Positions 32,286-45,000 of a stretch of DNA of 64,000 nt are shown in pieces. The number at the start of each line of letters is the position of its first letter. Position 1 is the first letter of the stretch. The notes below the pieces were generated by a model, which was given only the letters and a program-made list of their open reading frames with translations, made no database searches and was not told the origin of the DNA. The position numbers were made by a program, and so were the translations under genes. The stretch covers positions 1,733,851-1,797,850 of the forward strand of contig CP136067.1 of assembly GCA_032622095.1 (NCBI GenBank). Direction: 5' to 3'. Origin of the DNA: Siphonodentalium dalli. Lineage: Eukaryota; Mollusca; Scaphopoda; Gadilida; Siphonodentaliidae.

Positions 32286-33009
32286 AGTCAACACAATCTC
32301 AGTTCTATATTAGCAATGGATTGGTCAGTCGTCTCTTCCCTGGATGCTCGTGAGAACAGTTTATTGAACTAAAACTGTATTACCCACCTACCACACATGT
32401 ACATATTGAACTCAACAAAATCAACATGATATGACCATACGTAAACGTAAACAGTCGGTACATTTCGCAATATTACCCTATGTCTATTTATATCAGGAGG
32501 AATCAGGCAACAGGGCCATTGGAAATAGATCATGTCACGAATGTGTGACAATTTGTATGTACACGCTACAACAAGTAGCTCCAACCTCAACATTATTCAC
32601 CATGAACAGAAGCTACGAGTTGCCTATGGTAAACAAGACGGGCACCAACTCGTATTTATTAATCCTGGTATCATCGAATTCAACATCTTCGTCGTCAGAG
32701 CTTTGAATGTTTCCTTCGACAAGCAAATATTGGAGTGTTGGTGGAAGAATGCCAAATTCGGACCACAGTGTCTCTAAAATCCCTTCGTCATCGGTTCATC
32801 CATTTTTCCAATGGTGACATAATAGTGTACTTATTCACATGACCAACACGGGAGTTCACCTGTTTTATGTGAGGCGTTAAATGTTTATGTCTTGTTGACA
32901 ATTAGTTCACCTTTACCAACCATCTATATTAGCATCAAAGATCTCACCGTGTCAACGTTCTTCGCTCTACAGGAAATCCAAGTCCATAAGGCGTCTTATT
33001 GCCATGCCC
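32286..33009. other. No domain recognised (may hold decayed gag/protease of Gypsy 1)
   Basis: The frames at 32431-32777 carry no motif I can name. By position this could be the eroded 5' part of the Gypsy element that follows, but I see neither an LTR nor a DSG/DTG protease site. Confidence 0.35.
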
Positions 33010-35320
33010 GGTATATGACTACCATCAAGTATTGGTCGAAGATGAGGACTGCTGAATGACGGCATTCAGTACAAAACACGGAAGCTGGGAATTTGTCAAA
33101 ATGCCTTTTGGGCTCTCGGGAAGCCCTTATACCTGGTCGAGGGTAATAAACCTAGTTTGCAAAGGCCTGAACTGGTCAGTAGCTTTGTGCTATTTCGATG
33201 GAGTAGTTATTGGAGGTTTTCAGTGTCTAATCACCTCCAGAATCTCCAGGAAGTACTACATTCCGTAAATATAACCTGAAATTAAAACCCCAAAAATGTG
33301 AGTTTTTCCAGTACAAAATCGAGTTTATAGGAAAAATTGTCAGTCAGGATGAGGTTAAAACCAAATGACGAGTCCCTAGACACAGTTAAAAACTGGCCAA
33401 ACCCATCAAGTGATTCAAGTATCAAGGAAGTAGAAAGCTTTTGTGGCCTGGTGATCTACCATCGGGCGTTTTGTCAACAGTTATGCCGAGATAGCTAGAC
33501 CATTATAAGCCCTAACTGGATACACTCAAGGCCTCTCTGTTTTCTCCTCCAGTCTTGGCACTACCCAACAGTGAAAACTCCTTTGTCCTGGATTGCGTTG
33601 CTAGTGGATGGGTCGTCAAGGCGGAGCTCTTGCAGATCATAGGGGACGAAGAACGAGTGACTGCCCACGGTAGCTTTATCCTTACCCCCGAGCAAAGCCA
33701 GTATTGCACAACCCGGAAAGAACTCATGGCTGTCATAAGGTTTAACCTGTAATTCCTTCACTAACTTTTGGGCAAGCCCTTCCTTCTAAGGACGGATCAT
33801 AGCAGCCTCAAATGGTTGATGGGTTTCAAGAGCCCCCAGGGTCAAATAGCTAGATAGTGATTGAGCACCGACCGGGTAATAAGCATGTATACGATGACGC
33901 TCTCTCCCGAATACCAACTGAGGTCACATGCCATCAGTATACCGCGGGCTGTGACCATGACAAATTGCTGCAAATAATGTCAGCGTCTCCGGCGAAACTG
34001 GGCTAGATTTGAAGAGGAAGTTGACAACATTGTGGCTTTAGCCCAGGGGTTATGGGAGTTTGTAACTTAGAATGATCACGTGACTCCATCTGTCTCAATA
34101 GTAACCTCTGCTAATTACTCAGGTGAGGAATACTGGCAAGGGCTGCATTGGGACCAAGTAGGCGACTGGTCGGATTGCGAGTCTGCACAGACACTGGATG
34201 GATGCACTCAAAATTGGACTTGCATTCCCACCATAGACATAAGACAAAGGTAAATGTGTGACAAGTTACAAGTTCAGAACCCGACCTAAGCTTGGCCGGT
34301 ATATGCACCCTAGTTTAACTTGGGAAACAACGTAAGGATCCGGATCTATCCCCAGTCATTGCGTGTGTAGAATCCGGTCAACAACAAACAGAGGGTTAAT
34401 TATTCATCCCCATTAAGGCCACTAAATATATCTGGATTAATTTTCAGAGATTTGTAATAGTAAATGAATTACTGTATAAGATAACATAGAAATTGGGAGC
34501 AGGTTTTAGTCATTCCCAGCCAATTTGCAGCTGAGATCTTGGCTATGGCTCATGATATATCCGCTTCTGGTCACCAGGGAGTGGTGCGTACCAAAGCTAG
34601 GGTCAAAAAGTACTTCTATGCATGGAATTACTCGAGACATTGAATCAATCATAGGGGTGTGCCCCAAATGCAATCAAGGGAAGAAACCATCGAGGCATGC
34701 CAAATGGGAAATGCAAACCTTCCATGCGGGCAATCCAATGTAAAGAGTGCACCTGGATTTCCTCGTGAACAGGATGACAAATACATTATGGTGATCACGG
34801 ATCGTTATGTTTACTAAGTGGGTGGAGTGTATTCCCTTCCTGATCAGACCACATAAACGATGGCATGTGCGGCGCTAAATGAATTATTTGCACGCTTCGG
34901 ATGCCCCTTGCAAATTTTGACGGACCAGGGCCCATGTTTTGAAAGTAAACTTTTATGTGCGATCTGCGAGTTATTCCAGATACATAAAACCCGAACGACC
35001 CCTTATCGACCTTCGGCAAATGGCCAGGTGGAACGTCAAACCTGACCCTGGTGAATGCGGTCCGATGATTCGTTAACAAAACCAACGAAACTGGGACAAA
35101 TTCCTTCCCCAAATAGCGGGCGCGCTAAGATCATCAGTGCACAGACTTACTGGTCAAACCCCAATTAAACTTATGTTGGGACGTGAAGTTAATCACCCAG
35201 TAGACTTGGTGTTTGATTTTACGAAAGAAACTCTGACTAAAACTGATACTGGTCAATACCTGAAAGACATTGAACACGAAATGGAGCGGACCCATGAAAT
35301 TCCCGGGAACATTTAAAAAC
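33010..35320 (+). pseudogene. Gypsy-type LTR retrotransposon pol remnant (Gypsy 1)
   Basis: Order seen, in shifting frames: RT (DYHQVLVEDED, then TAFSTKHGSWEFVKMPFGL from 33056, then CYFDGVVI at 33188), the RT tail (KLKPQKCEFFQ, then a VS-DE block, about 33280-33360), RNase H (ENSFVLD to 33610, ILTPEQSQYCTTRKEL to 33730, SLKWLMGFKSPQGQIAR to about 33850), the integrase zinc finger (ISASGHQGVV to CPKCNQGKK, 34557-34690) and the integrase core (FGCPLQILTDQGPCFES, then TTPYRPSANGQVER, 34860-35045), then LTGQTPIKLMLGREVNHPVD (35145-35210). The RT catalytic YxDD is FDG (Gly at 33200), the RNase H DxDAS start is degraded, and many stops and frameshifts intervene. It ends abruptly near 35320 with no LTR visible. 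Dead copy. Confidence 0.85.
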
Positions 35321-35488
35321 TACTTAAAAACAATACTTAAATATTATTTATTATAGGATCTCTGTAAAGAAAACAGGCATGTTCTCTAAATTAAGGAATA
35401 TCATAGCTGCCATTTTGATTCTTTACTGGCATCATTGACACCAGAAAAGTACGAGGAATACACCACGTGTAATACAGCGAATGGCTTA
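35321..35488. other. AT-rich junction DNA
   Basis: Short stretch between the broken end of Gypsy 1 and the tandem repeat. Nothing is recognised. Confidence 0.4.
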
Positions 35489-36135
35489 CCCACAATCTTC
35501 ATATAACTGGACATAGGGTAAAATCACGAAATGTACCGACTGTTGCGGTTGATCGCAATGGCGGCCATATTGTTTTCTCCTTAAGTTGTCTATTGCAGAT
35601 TTTTTTGTCAGATGATATTGAAGAACTAGTTGCGGTCATATAAACGTCATAATCTTCAAATATTTGTGACATATTATGATTGGTTTTGTGTTTTTTTCTG
35701 AAAAAATTGTTAAAAAAAATCGAATTTCTCAAATTCTGAGCCATATTCTGGCGGCCATCTTGGATTTTGATTTACAATTTTACATCAGTTTACGTAGAAA
35801 TATATAAGGAACCAAATGCAATTCATTGGAATGTCATAACTCAATTGTTTTTTCCACAATCGTCATATAAATAGACATAGGGTAATATCGCGAAATTTAC
35901 CGACTGTTGCGGGTGATCGCATTGGCGGCCGTTTTGTGTTTTTTCTGAAGAAAAAACATTCCGGGCCATTTTCTGGCGGCCATCTTGGATTTTAATTTAC
36001 AAATTTAATATCAGTTAACAGAGAAATATGTAAGGAACAGAATGCAATTTATTGTAATGTCACATCTCAATTATGTTTCCACAATCGTCATATACATAGA
36101 TATAGGGTAAAATCGCGAAAATGTTCGACCCTCAT
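35489..36135 (+). repeat. Degenerate tandem repeat with GGCGGCCATCTTGG words
   Basis: Units start with CCACAATCKTCATATAAMTR and ACATAGGGTAAAATC at 35489, 35855 and 36081 (spacings 366 and 226). Each holds one or two GGCGGCCATNTTG words (about 35561, 35751, 35926, 35977; a weaker one at 36140). These match the core of YY1-type sites read in reverse (CAAGATGGCCGCC). The Tc1-like transposase remnant begins directly at the third unit's end. Confidence 0.7.
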
Positions 36136-36145
36136 AGGCACCATC

Positions 36146-36930
36146 TTGGATTACCTCATATGCGGCAGGTATAATTCTACTCTAGCGGTATCCAGGTACA
36201 TAACAAAATCGGTCCGACTAATACGGAATATAAGACAGGTATACCAGCAGACTGGCAATATCGCAGAACGCCCCAGAACTGGAAGGCCGTTATATAGCAA
36301 ATGCTATATTGCTTATATAGGAGGACGCCCAACGCAAGAGTAATCCGGGATCACCTGCATGCAGCTGCAGGTGCTGGTGCCAGAAGGGTCAGTGTCCAGA
36401 CTATCAGGAACCGTCTGCATTGTGCTGGATTATGTGCTCGCCGACTGGTGGAGAAAGTTGCACTTTTGTTACGACACAAAGCATCAAGGCTGCGCTGGGC
36501 CAGGAACCAAGTGCGATAAAATCGTTGGCAATGGGCGATCGTCTTATTCACAGACAAAACCCGTTCGTGCCTCCGCCATATCGAAGGGATGAAGCGTGTG
36601 TGGATGCGGCGATGTGAACAGCATGCTGAATGTTGTGTTGAGCCTGTGAGGGCATACGGATGCGGTAGTGTTATGGCGTGGGCTGGTATCAGCACCACAC
36701 ACAAGACTGAACTCGTCCCTGTTAATGAAAATCTGAATGCAATCCGATATGTGGATGAGGTACTCAGACCAAACGTAGCAAGGCGAGCTAATGCAGTAGG
36801 AACCCAGTTCGTGTTTATGGACGACAATGCGCGCCCCCACATGGGACGTGTCGCGAATGATTTCATTCATCAACAGGGTATTGAGATGATGGTATGGCCT
36901 GCAAACTATATGTTATTAAGATTGGAATAA
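36146..36930 (+). pseudogene. Tc1/mariner-superfamily transposase, truncated
   Basis: The N-terminal paired-like DNA-binding part is readable (SVRLIRNIRQVYQQTGNIAE, then RPRTGRP, 36200-36290). A frame change follows near 36300 and the second helix-turn-helix (VSVQTIRNRLHCAGLCARR) is at 36388-36445. A TAA at about 36517 interrupts the frame. The catalytic region follows in the same frame: first Asp in VLFTDK (36553), the RVW and SVMAWAGIST blocks, second Asp in MDDNARPH (36823). The sequence breaks at MVWPA (about 36905), just before the DLNPIEHVWD block that would give the third acidic residue. It lacks a complete DDE/D triad and is inactive. Terminal inverted repeats are not visible. Confidence 0.85.
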
Positions 36931-37329
36931 ATATATTGATACTCATTATACCACTTACCACAGCTTTAATTGAATCCCAATATGCGTAACTAAGTTATCA
37001 GTTCACTCAGCCTCAGGCATGTAGGTCAAAAAGAAAATGAAACTTAGACACTGTTGCCTATTGATTTTCGGCCATGAATTATATATAAATCAATTTGTGA
37101 TCAAAATTGGTTGGCAATGCTTAAACACGCGAATTCCGAATATTGATTTTGCCCAGTCAATTAAGCCCAAAATTCACAGTATTCGTTCATTAGTTATCAT
37201 TTAACAACACAGTAAACCAATGTCATATCACTCGAATAAGCCAAACAAAACTAACCAGACGAAAGGTTCACATTCTTTGCGTCGGTACACTCACATCGCC
37301 AAACTGCCAGAAAGAGTTTTATGGTTAAT
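36931..37329. other. No gene recognised; possible 3' region of Gypsy 2 (minus strand)
   Basis: Lies just downstream of the pol stop codon of the minus-strand Gypsy remnant, where a polypurine tract and LTR would be expected, but I cannot identify LTR boundaries. Confidence 0.3.
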
Positions 37330-38590
37330 TTAAAAATCTTCACTAGACATATAAACGTCACCAGTACCGACCTTGGTTATTTCGTCTATATTATAAGTGT
37401 CATGGACATTTGGCTCATTCATATATTCGGAAGCTGATTGATACTGGTCATTCACGCTGGATATTAATTAAGGGTACATTATCACTATTTGTGTCAGAGG
37501 AGTCAATATCTCTTGCCTGCGATAAACGATTTCGCAGTTCACTCATAGGTATATAACTTTCTGTGATACTGTCTACACTTGGCCGTTGAACTCTATGGCG
37601 ATTTATGAGTTGGGTCATTTGATATGGTTGTTCATTATCGGTTAACCTAATCTCAGAAGCACCAATCGATCAAACCAGTTGTTGTTGTCTAATTCTGCGC
37701 ACTCCTGTTTTGTTTCGAATTTTCCCTTCGAATACTCAGGCATGTCTCAAATTATGGTCATGGGCCTGATATGTACGATCTGTATGTTCATCCTGAATAA
37801 TAAACGAAACGGGACTTTTTCCTCTAGAATCGCGTGATTTGGTGACAATTTTAATGCTAATTTCCCAGATATTTTTCCAATATTATGATATACTTTATCA
37901 CCAACATTATTTACATTTGCTGTATTTATTCGGTCTTTCTGTCGATATTTATCATTTTTCATGTGAAGGTGAACAGATCAAATCCCCGATACTGTGCTTG
38001 AAGAGTATTTTGATACATTTGGCCACCCATATATTTTAACATGGGAGCTAAAATATTATCCAAAGGCAAAACGGGTATGTGTGAATAAATTAATTAATTA
38101 AACAAAACTTGAAGTTTTTGCAGAAACTGAAATCATGCATCTACGTGATAATAGTGCTTGTCCTAAAAGAAGATCACATGTTCTCTGATTTCCCTCAACT
38201 TTGCACATTTTGAGAAATTTTTAATTTGATTGAAATTGATCACAATTATTTGTAAATTGTTATCATGTATATCAATGCCAGACATTTGTGCTTCTGTCTC
38301 AGCTGTTTCAGGCATTCTACATAACAAAACTGCTACACTATTTTCACTACCTGCTATAAGCTGATACACACAACATCCACCTCTGAATTTTCGGATTATT
38401 ATATTGAGTTGTTAATAAATATTTTAATAGTTCATGATCCATTTTAATAATGAAAGTAGCTCCATTCAAATAATGATCCAGCTTTTTAACAGCATACAAT
38501 ATTGCATGATTATGCCTCTTTTTCAATTACTGAAAGTTTACATAATGTAGTAGTCCTTCAGTCAATAGCCGAAAAGTGGGCATGTCGGTA
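37330..38590 (-). pseudogene. Second Gypsy-type pol remnant: RNase H, tether and integrase C-terminus (Gypsy 2)
   Basis: Read on the minus strand from 38590 downward: KLSVIEKEA, then AILYAVKKLDHYLNGATF, then MDHELLKYLLTTQYNNPKIQ and RWMLCVSAY (RNase H). Then YQLIAGSENSVAVLLCRMPE and TAETEAQMSGIDI (the end of RNase H and the linker, 38163-38390, with the expected ADLLSR motif eroded to AVLLCR). A gap follows where the integrase zinc finger and core should be, then NVGDKVYHNIGKISGKLALK (the integrase C-terminal GDKVY domain, 37850-37915), a tail with LTDNEQPYQMTQLINRHRVQ, and a final stop at 37330-37332. Frameshifts separate the blocks. The sequence differs clearly from Gypsy 1, so it is another lineage. 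Confidence 0.78.
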
Positions 38591-39186
38591 CCAAACTGGC
38601 GGGCAAATTATAACTGCACTTTGTAAGTAGTTTAATAGCTCAGCTATACAGCTAGGCATGATTGCAATGTCAACTCTGTTCTTTTCAATCAGAAAATCAC
38701 ATTTAAAGTAACATAGCACTCACGCATATTTTGTTTCATTGTGTCCACAGAGAGAGCTGACACTAATATCTTATTCCAAGGGTCCCAGTTATAATAAACA
38801 TGCCCATATTTCACATGAAATTAATTTATTGGCATTGTAGCGGCCGAAAAATAAGCACATTGGCATGGGTGATACATCGTAATGCGGCTTATACACATTC
38901 GTTTCTCAGCTATGAAACGCAATTGAAGCATATATTGACACGTTCCACTGTCAATTTGTCTGTCAGATTATCTATATATATAAAACCCGTCGTCTGTGTG
39001 TGTATGTGTGTGTATATATGTGTGCGTGTTTGTTTGTGTGTGTATGTGCGTGTGTTTGTGTGGTGTGTGTGTGCGTGCGCGCGTGTGTGTGTATAACTCG
39101 GTCACGCTTTTGGCGCGTTTATAACTTTTCAAACATCAGTCCAATGTGGCCCAAATTTGTACAACGACCTACAGTCTGTCGTAAAA
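38591..39186. other. Unassigned DNA and TG-rich microsatellite before the satellite
   Basis: 38996-39094 is a (TG)n microsatellite with TATG and CG variants. It follows TATATATAAAACCCGTCGTC and precedes ACGCTTTTGGCGCGTTTATA, a layout often seen at ends of transposable elements, but I cannot name one. The satellite starts at 39187 without a recognisable boundary sequence. Confidence 0.5.
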
Positions 39187-40980
39187 TGTGATAGAGTATG
39201 ATATCTATGGGTAGAGCTCGGGTAGAGAATCGTAGCATGATCTATCACTGATGGAGTATGATATATATGAGTAGAGCTCGGGTAGAGAATCGTGGCAAGA
39301 TCTATAGCTGATGTAGTATGATATCTATGGGTAGAGCTCGGGTAGAGAGATAATCGTGGCATGATATATCACTGATGGAGTATGATATCTATGGGTAGAG
39401 CTCGGGTAGAGAATCGTGACATGATCTATCACTGATAGAGTATGATATATATGAGTAGAGCTCGGGTAGAGAATCGTGACATGATATATCACTGATAGAG
39501 TATGATATCTATGGGTAGAGCTCGGGTAGAGAATCGTGGCATGATATATCACTAATAGAGTATGATATCTATGGGTAGAGCTCGAGTAGAGAATCGTGGC
39601 ATGATATATCACTGATAGAGTATGATATCTATGGGTAGAGCTCGGGTAGAGAATCGTGGCATGATATATCACTGATAGAGTATGATATCTATGGGTAGAG
39701 CTCGGGTAGAGAATCGTGGCATGATATATCACTAATAGAGTATGATATCTATGGGTAGAGCTCGGGTAGAGAATCGTGGCATGATATATCACTGATAGAG
39801 TATGATATCTATGGGTAGAGCTCGGGTAGAGAATCGTGGCATGATATATCACTGATAGAGTATGATATCTATGGGTAGAGCTCGGGTAGAGAATCGTGAC
39901 ATGATCTATCACTGATGGAGTATGATATCTATGGGTAGAGCTCGGGCAGAGAATCGTGGCATGATATATCACTGATAGAGTATGATATCTATGAGTAGAG
40001 CTCGGGTAGAGAATCGTGACATGATCTATCACTGATGGAGTATGATATCTATGAGAAGAGCTCGGGTAGAGTATCGTGACATGATCTATCACTGATGGAG
40101 TATGATATCTATGGGTAGAGCTCGGGTAGAGAACCGTGACATGATCTATCACTGATGGAGTATGGTATCTATGGGTAGAGCTCGGGTAGAGAATCGTGAC
40201 ATGATCTATCACTGATAGAGTATGATATCTATGGGTAGAGCTCGGGTAGAGAATCGTGGCATGATCTATCACTGATGGAGTATGATATCTATGAGTAGAG
40301 CTCGGGTAGAGAATCGTGACATGATCTATCACTGATGGAGTATGATATCTATGGGTAGAGCTCGGGTAGAGAATCGTGACATGATATATCACTGATGGAG
40401 TATGATATCTATGAGTAGAGCTCGGGTAGAGAACCGTGACATGATCTATCACTGATGGAGTATGATATCTATGGGTAGAGCTCGGGTAGAGAACCGTGAC
40501 ATGATATATCACTGATGGAGTATGATATCTATGAGTAGAGCTCGGGTAGAGAACCGTGACATGATCTATCACTAATAGAGTATGATATCTATGAGTAGAG
40601 CTCGGGTAGAGAATCGTGGCATGATCTATCACTGATGGAGTATGATATCTATGTATAGAGCTCGGGTAGAGAATCGTGACATGATCTATCACTGATGGAG
40701 TATGATATCTATGTATAGAGCTCGGGTAGAGAATCGTGACATGATCTATCACTGATGGAGTATGATATCTATGTATAGAGCTCGGGTAGAGAATCGTGAC
40801 ATGATCTATCACTGATGGAGTATGATATCTATGTGTAGAGCTCGGGTAGAGAATCGTGACATGATCTATCACTGATGGAGTATGATATCTATGTATAGAG
40901 CTCGGGTAGAGAATCGTGACATGATCTATCACTGATGGAGTATGATATATATGTATAGAGCTCGGGTAGAGAATCGTGAC

Positions 40981-42780
40981 ATGATCTATCACTGATGGAG
41001 TATGATATCTATGGATAGAGCTCGGGTAGAGAATCGTGACATGATCTATCACTGATAGAGTATGATATCTATGTATAGAGCTCGGGTAGAGAATCGTGAC
41101 ATGATCTATCACTGATGGAGTATGATATCTATGAGTAGAGCTCGGGTAGAGAATCGTGACATGATCTATCACTGATGGAGTATGATATCTATGTATAGAG
41201 CTCGGGTAGAGAATCGTGACATGATCTATCACTGATGGAGTATGATATCTATGGGTAGAGCTCGGGTAGAGAATCGTGACATGATATATCACTGATGGAG
41301 TATGATATCTATGGGTATAGCTCGGGTAGAGAATCGTGACATGATCTATCACTGATGGAGTATGATATCTATGAGTAGAGCTCGGGTAGAGAACCGTGAC
41401 ATGATCTATCACTGATGGAGTATGATATCTATGGGTAGAGCTCGGGTAGAGAACCGTGACATGATATATCACTGATGGAGTATGATATCTATGAGTAGAG
41501 CTCGGGTAGAGAACCGTGACATGATCTATCACTAATAGAGTATGATATCTATGAGTAGAGCTCGGGTATAGAATCGTGGCATGATCTATCACTGATGGAG
41601 TATGATATCTATGTATAGAGCTCGGGTAGAGAATCGTGACATGATCTATCACTGATGGAGTATGATATCTATGTATAGAGCTCGGGTAGAGAATCGTGAC
41701 ATGATCTATCACTGATGGAGTATGATATCTATGTATAGAGCTCGGGTAGAGAATCGTGACATGATCTATCACTGATGGAGTATGATATATATGTGTAGAG
41801 CTCGAGTAGAGAATCATGGCATGATATATCACTGATGGAGTATGATATCTATGTATAGAGCTCGGGTATAGAATCGTGACATGATCTATCACTGATGGAG
41901 TATGATATCTATGTATAGAGCTCGGGTATAGAATCGTGACATGATCTATCACTGATGGAGTATGATATCTATGTATAGAGCTCGGGTAGAGAATCGTGAC
42001 ATGATCTATCACTGATGGAGTATGATATCTATGGATAGAGCTCGGGTAGAGAATCGTGACATGATCTATCACTGATAGAGTATGATATCTATGTATAGAG
42101 CTCGGGTAGAGAATCGTGACATGATCTATCACTGATGGAGTATGATATCTATGAGTAGAGCTCGGGTAGAGAATCGTGACATGATCTATCACTGATGGAG
42201 TATGATATCTATGTATAGAGCTCGGGTAGAGAATCGTGACATGATCTATCACTGATGGAGTATGATATCTATGGGTAGAGCTCGGGTAGAGAATCGTGAC
42301 ATGATATATCACTGATGGAGTATGATATCTATGGGTATAGCTCGGGTAGAGAATCGTGACATGATCTATCACTGATGGAGTATGATATCTATGAGTAGAG
42401 CTCGGGTAGAGAACCGTGACATGATCTATCACTGATGGAGTATGATATCTATGGGTAGAGCTCGGGTAGAGAACCGTGACATGATATATCACTGATGGAG
42501 TATGATATCTATGAGTAGAGCTCGGGTAGAGAACCGTGACATGATCTATCACTAATAGAGTATGATATCTATGAGTAGAGCTCGGGTATAGAATCGTGGC
42601 ATGATCTATCACTGATGGAGTATGATATCTATGTATAGAGCTCGGGTAGAGAATCGTGACATGATCTATCACTGATGGAGTATGATATCTATGTATAGAG
42701 CTCGGGTAGAGAATCGTGACATGATCTATCACTGATGGAGTATGATATCTATGTATAGAGCTCGGGTAGAGAATCGTGAC
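40981..42780. repeat. 17-monomer higher-order repeat (1,020 bp period)
   Basis: The variant pattern of 40981-41760 is repeated at 42001-42780 monomer by monomer, including the rare ATGGATAGAG (40981, 42001), GGGTATAGCTCGG (41281, 42301) and ACTAATAGAG...GGGTATAGAA (41521, 42541) monomers. Part of the same pattern occurs at 40381-40740, offset by 960 bp. Confidence 0.8.
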
Positions 42781-45000
42781 ATGATCTATCACTGATGGAG
42801 TATGATATATATGTATAGAGCTCGGGTAGAGAATCGTGGCATGATCTATCACTGATAGAGTATGATATCTATGTATAGAGCTCGGGTAGAGAATCGTGAC
42901 ATGATCTATCACTGATGGAGTATGATATCTATGTATAGAGCTCGGGTAGAGAACCGTGACATGATCTATCACTGATGGAGTATGATATCTATGTATAGAG
43001 CTCGGGTAGAGAATCGTGACATGATCTATCACTGATGGAGTATGATATCTATGTATAGAGCTCGGGTAGAGAATCGTGACATGATCTATCACTGATGGAG
43101 TATGATATCTATGTATAGAGCTCGGGTAGAGAATCGTGACATGATCTATCACTGATGGAGTATGATATCTATGTGTAGAGCTCGGGTAGAGAATCGTGAC
43201 ATGATATATCACTGATGGAGTATGATATCTATGGGTAGAGCTCGGGTAGAGAATCGTGACATGATCTATCACTGATGGAGTATGATATCTATAAGTAGAG
43301 CTCGGGTAGAGAATCGTGACATGATCTATCACTGATGGAGTATGATATCTATGTATAGAGCTCGGGTAGAGAATCGTGACATGATCTATCACTGATGGAG
43401 TATGATATCTATGTATAGAGCTCGGGTAGAGAATCGTGACATGATCTATCACTGATGGAGTATGATATCTATGTATAGAGCTCGGGTAGAGAATCGTGAC
43501 ATGATCTATCACTGATGGAGTATGATATATATGAGTAGAGCTCGGGTAGAGAGTCGTGACATGATCTATCACTGATGGAGTATGATATCTATGGGTATAG
43601 CTCGGGTAGAGAATCGTGACATGATCTATCACTGATGGAGTATGATATCTATGGGTAGAGCTCGGGTAGAGAATCGTGGCATGATATATCACTGATGGAG
43701 TATGATATCTATGTATAGAGCTCGGGTAGAGAATCGTGACATGATCTATCACTGATGGAGTATGATATCTATGTGTAGAGCTCGGGAAGAGAATCGTGGC
43801 ATGATCTATCACTGATGGAGTATGATATCTATGTATAGAGCTCGGGTAGAGAATCGTGGCATGATCTATCACTGATGGAGTATGATATCTATGTATAGAG
43901 CTCGGGTAGAGAATCGTGACATGATCTATCACTGACGGAGTATGATATCTATGTATAGAGCTCAGGTAGAGAATCGTGGCATGATCTATCACTGATGGAG
44001 TATGATATCTATGTATAGAGCTCGGGTAGAGAATCGTGACATGATCTATCACTGATGGAGTATGATATCTATGTATAGAGCTCGGGTAGAGAATCGTGAC
44101 ATGATCTATCACTGATAGAGTATGATATCTATGTGTATAGCTCGGGTAGAGAATCGTGGCATGATCTATCACTGATGGAGTATGATATCTATGTATAGAG
44201 CTCGGGTAGAGAATCGTGACATGATCTATCACTGATGGAGTATGATATATATGGGTAGAGCTCGGGTAGAGAACCGTGACATGATCTATCACTGATGGAG
44301 TATGATATCTATGAGTAGAGCTCGGGTAGAGAATCGTGACATGATCTATCACTGATGGAGTATGATATCTATGTATAGAGCTCGGGTAGAGAATCGTGAC
44401 ATGATCTATCACTGATGGAGTATGATATCTATGTGTAGAGCTCGGGTAGAGAATCGTGACATGATCTATCACTGATAGAGTATGATATCTATGTATAGAG
44501 CTCGGGTAGAGAATCGTGACATGATCTATCACTGATGGAGTATGATATCTATGTATAGAGCTCGGGTAGAGAATCGTGACATGATCTGTCACTGATGGAG
44601 TATGATATCTATGTATAGAGCTCGGGTAGAGAATCGTGACATGATATATCACTGATGGAGTATGATATCTATGAGTAGAGCTCGGGTTGAGAATCGTGGC
44701 AAGATCTATCACTGATGGAGTATGATATCTATGAGTAGAGCTCGGGTAGAGAATCGTGACATGATCTATCACTGATGGAGTATGATATCTATGTATAGAG
44801 CTCGGGTAGAGAATCGTGACATGATCTATCACTGATGGAGTATGATATATATGTGTAGAGCTCGGGTAGAGAATCGTGACATGATCTATCACTGATGGAG
44901 TATGATATCTATGTATAGAGCTCGGGTAGAGAATCGTGACATGATCTATCACTGATGGAGTATGATATCTATGAGTAGAGCTCGGGTAGAGAATCGTGAC

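Noticed and set aside
36351-36866. 171-residue minus-strand frame
   Set aside because: Antisense shadow of the Tc1-like transposase.
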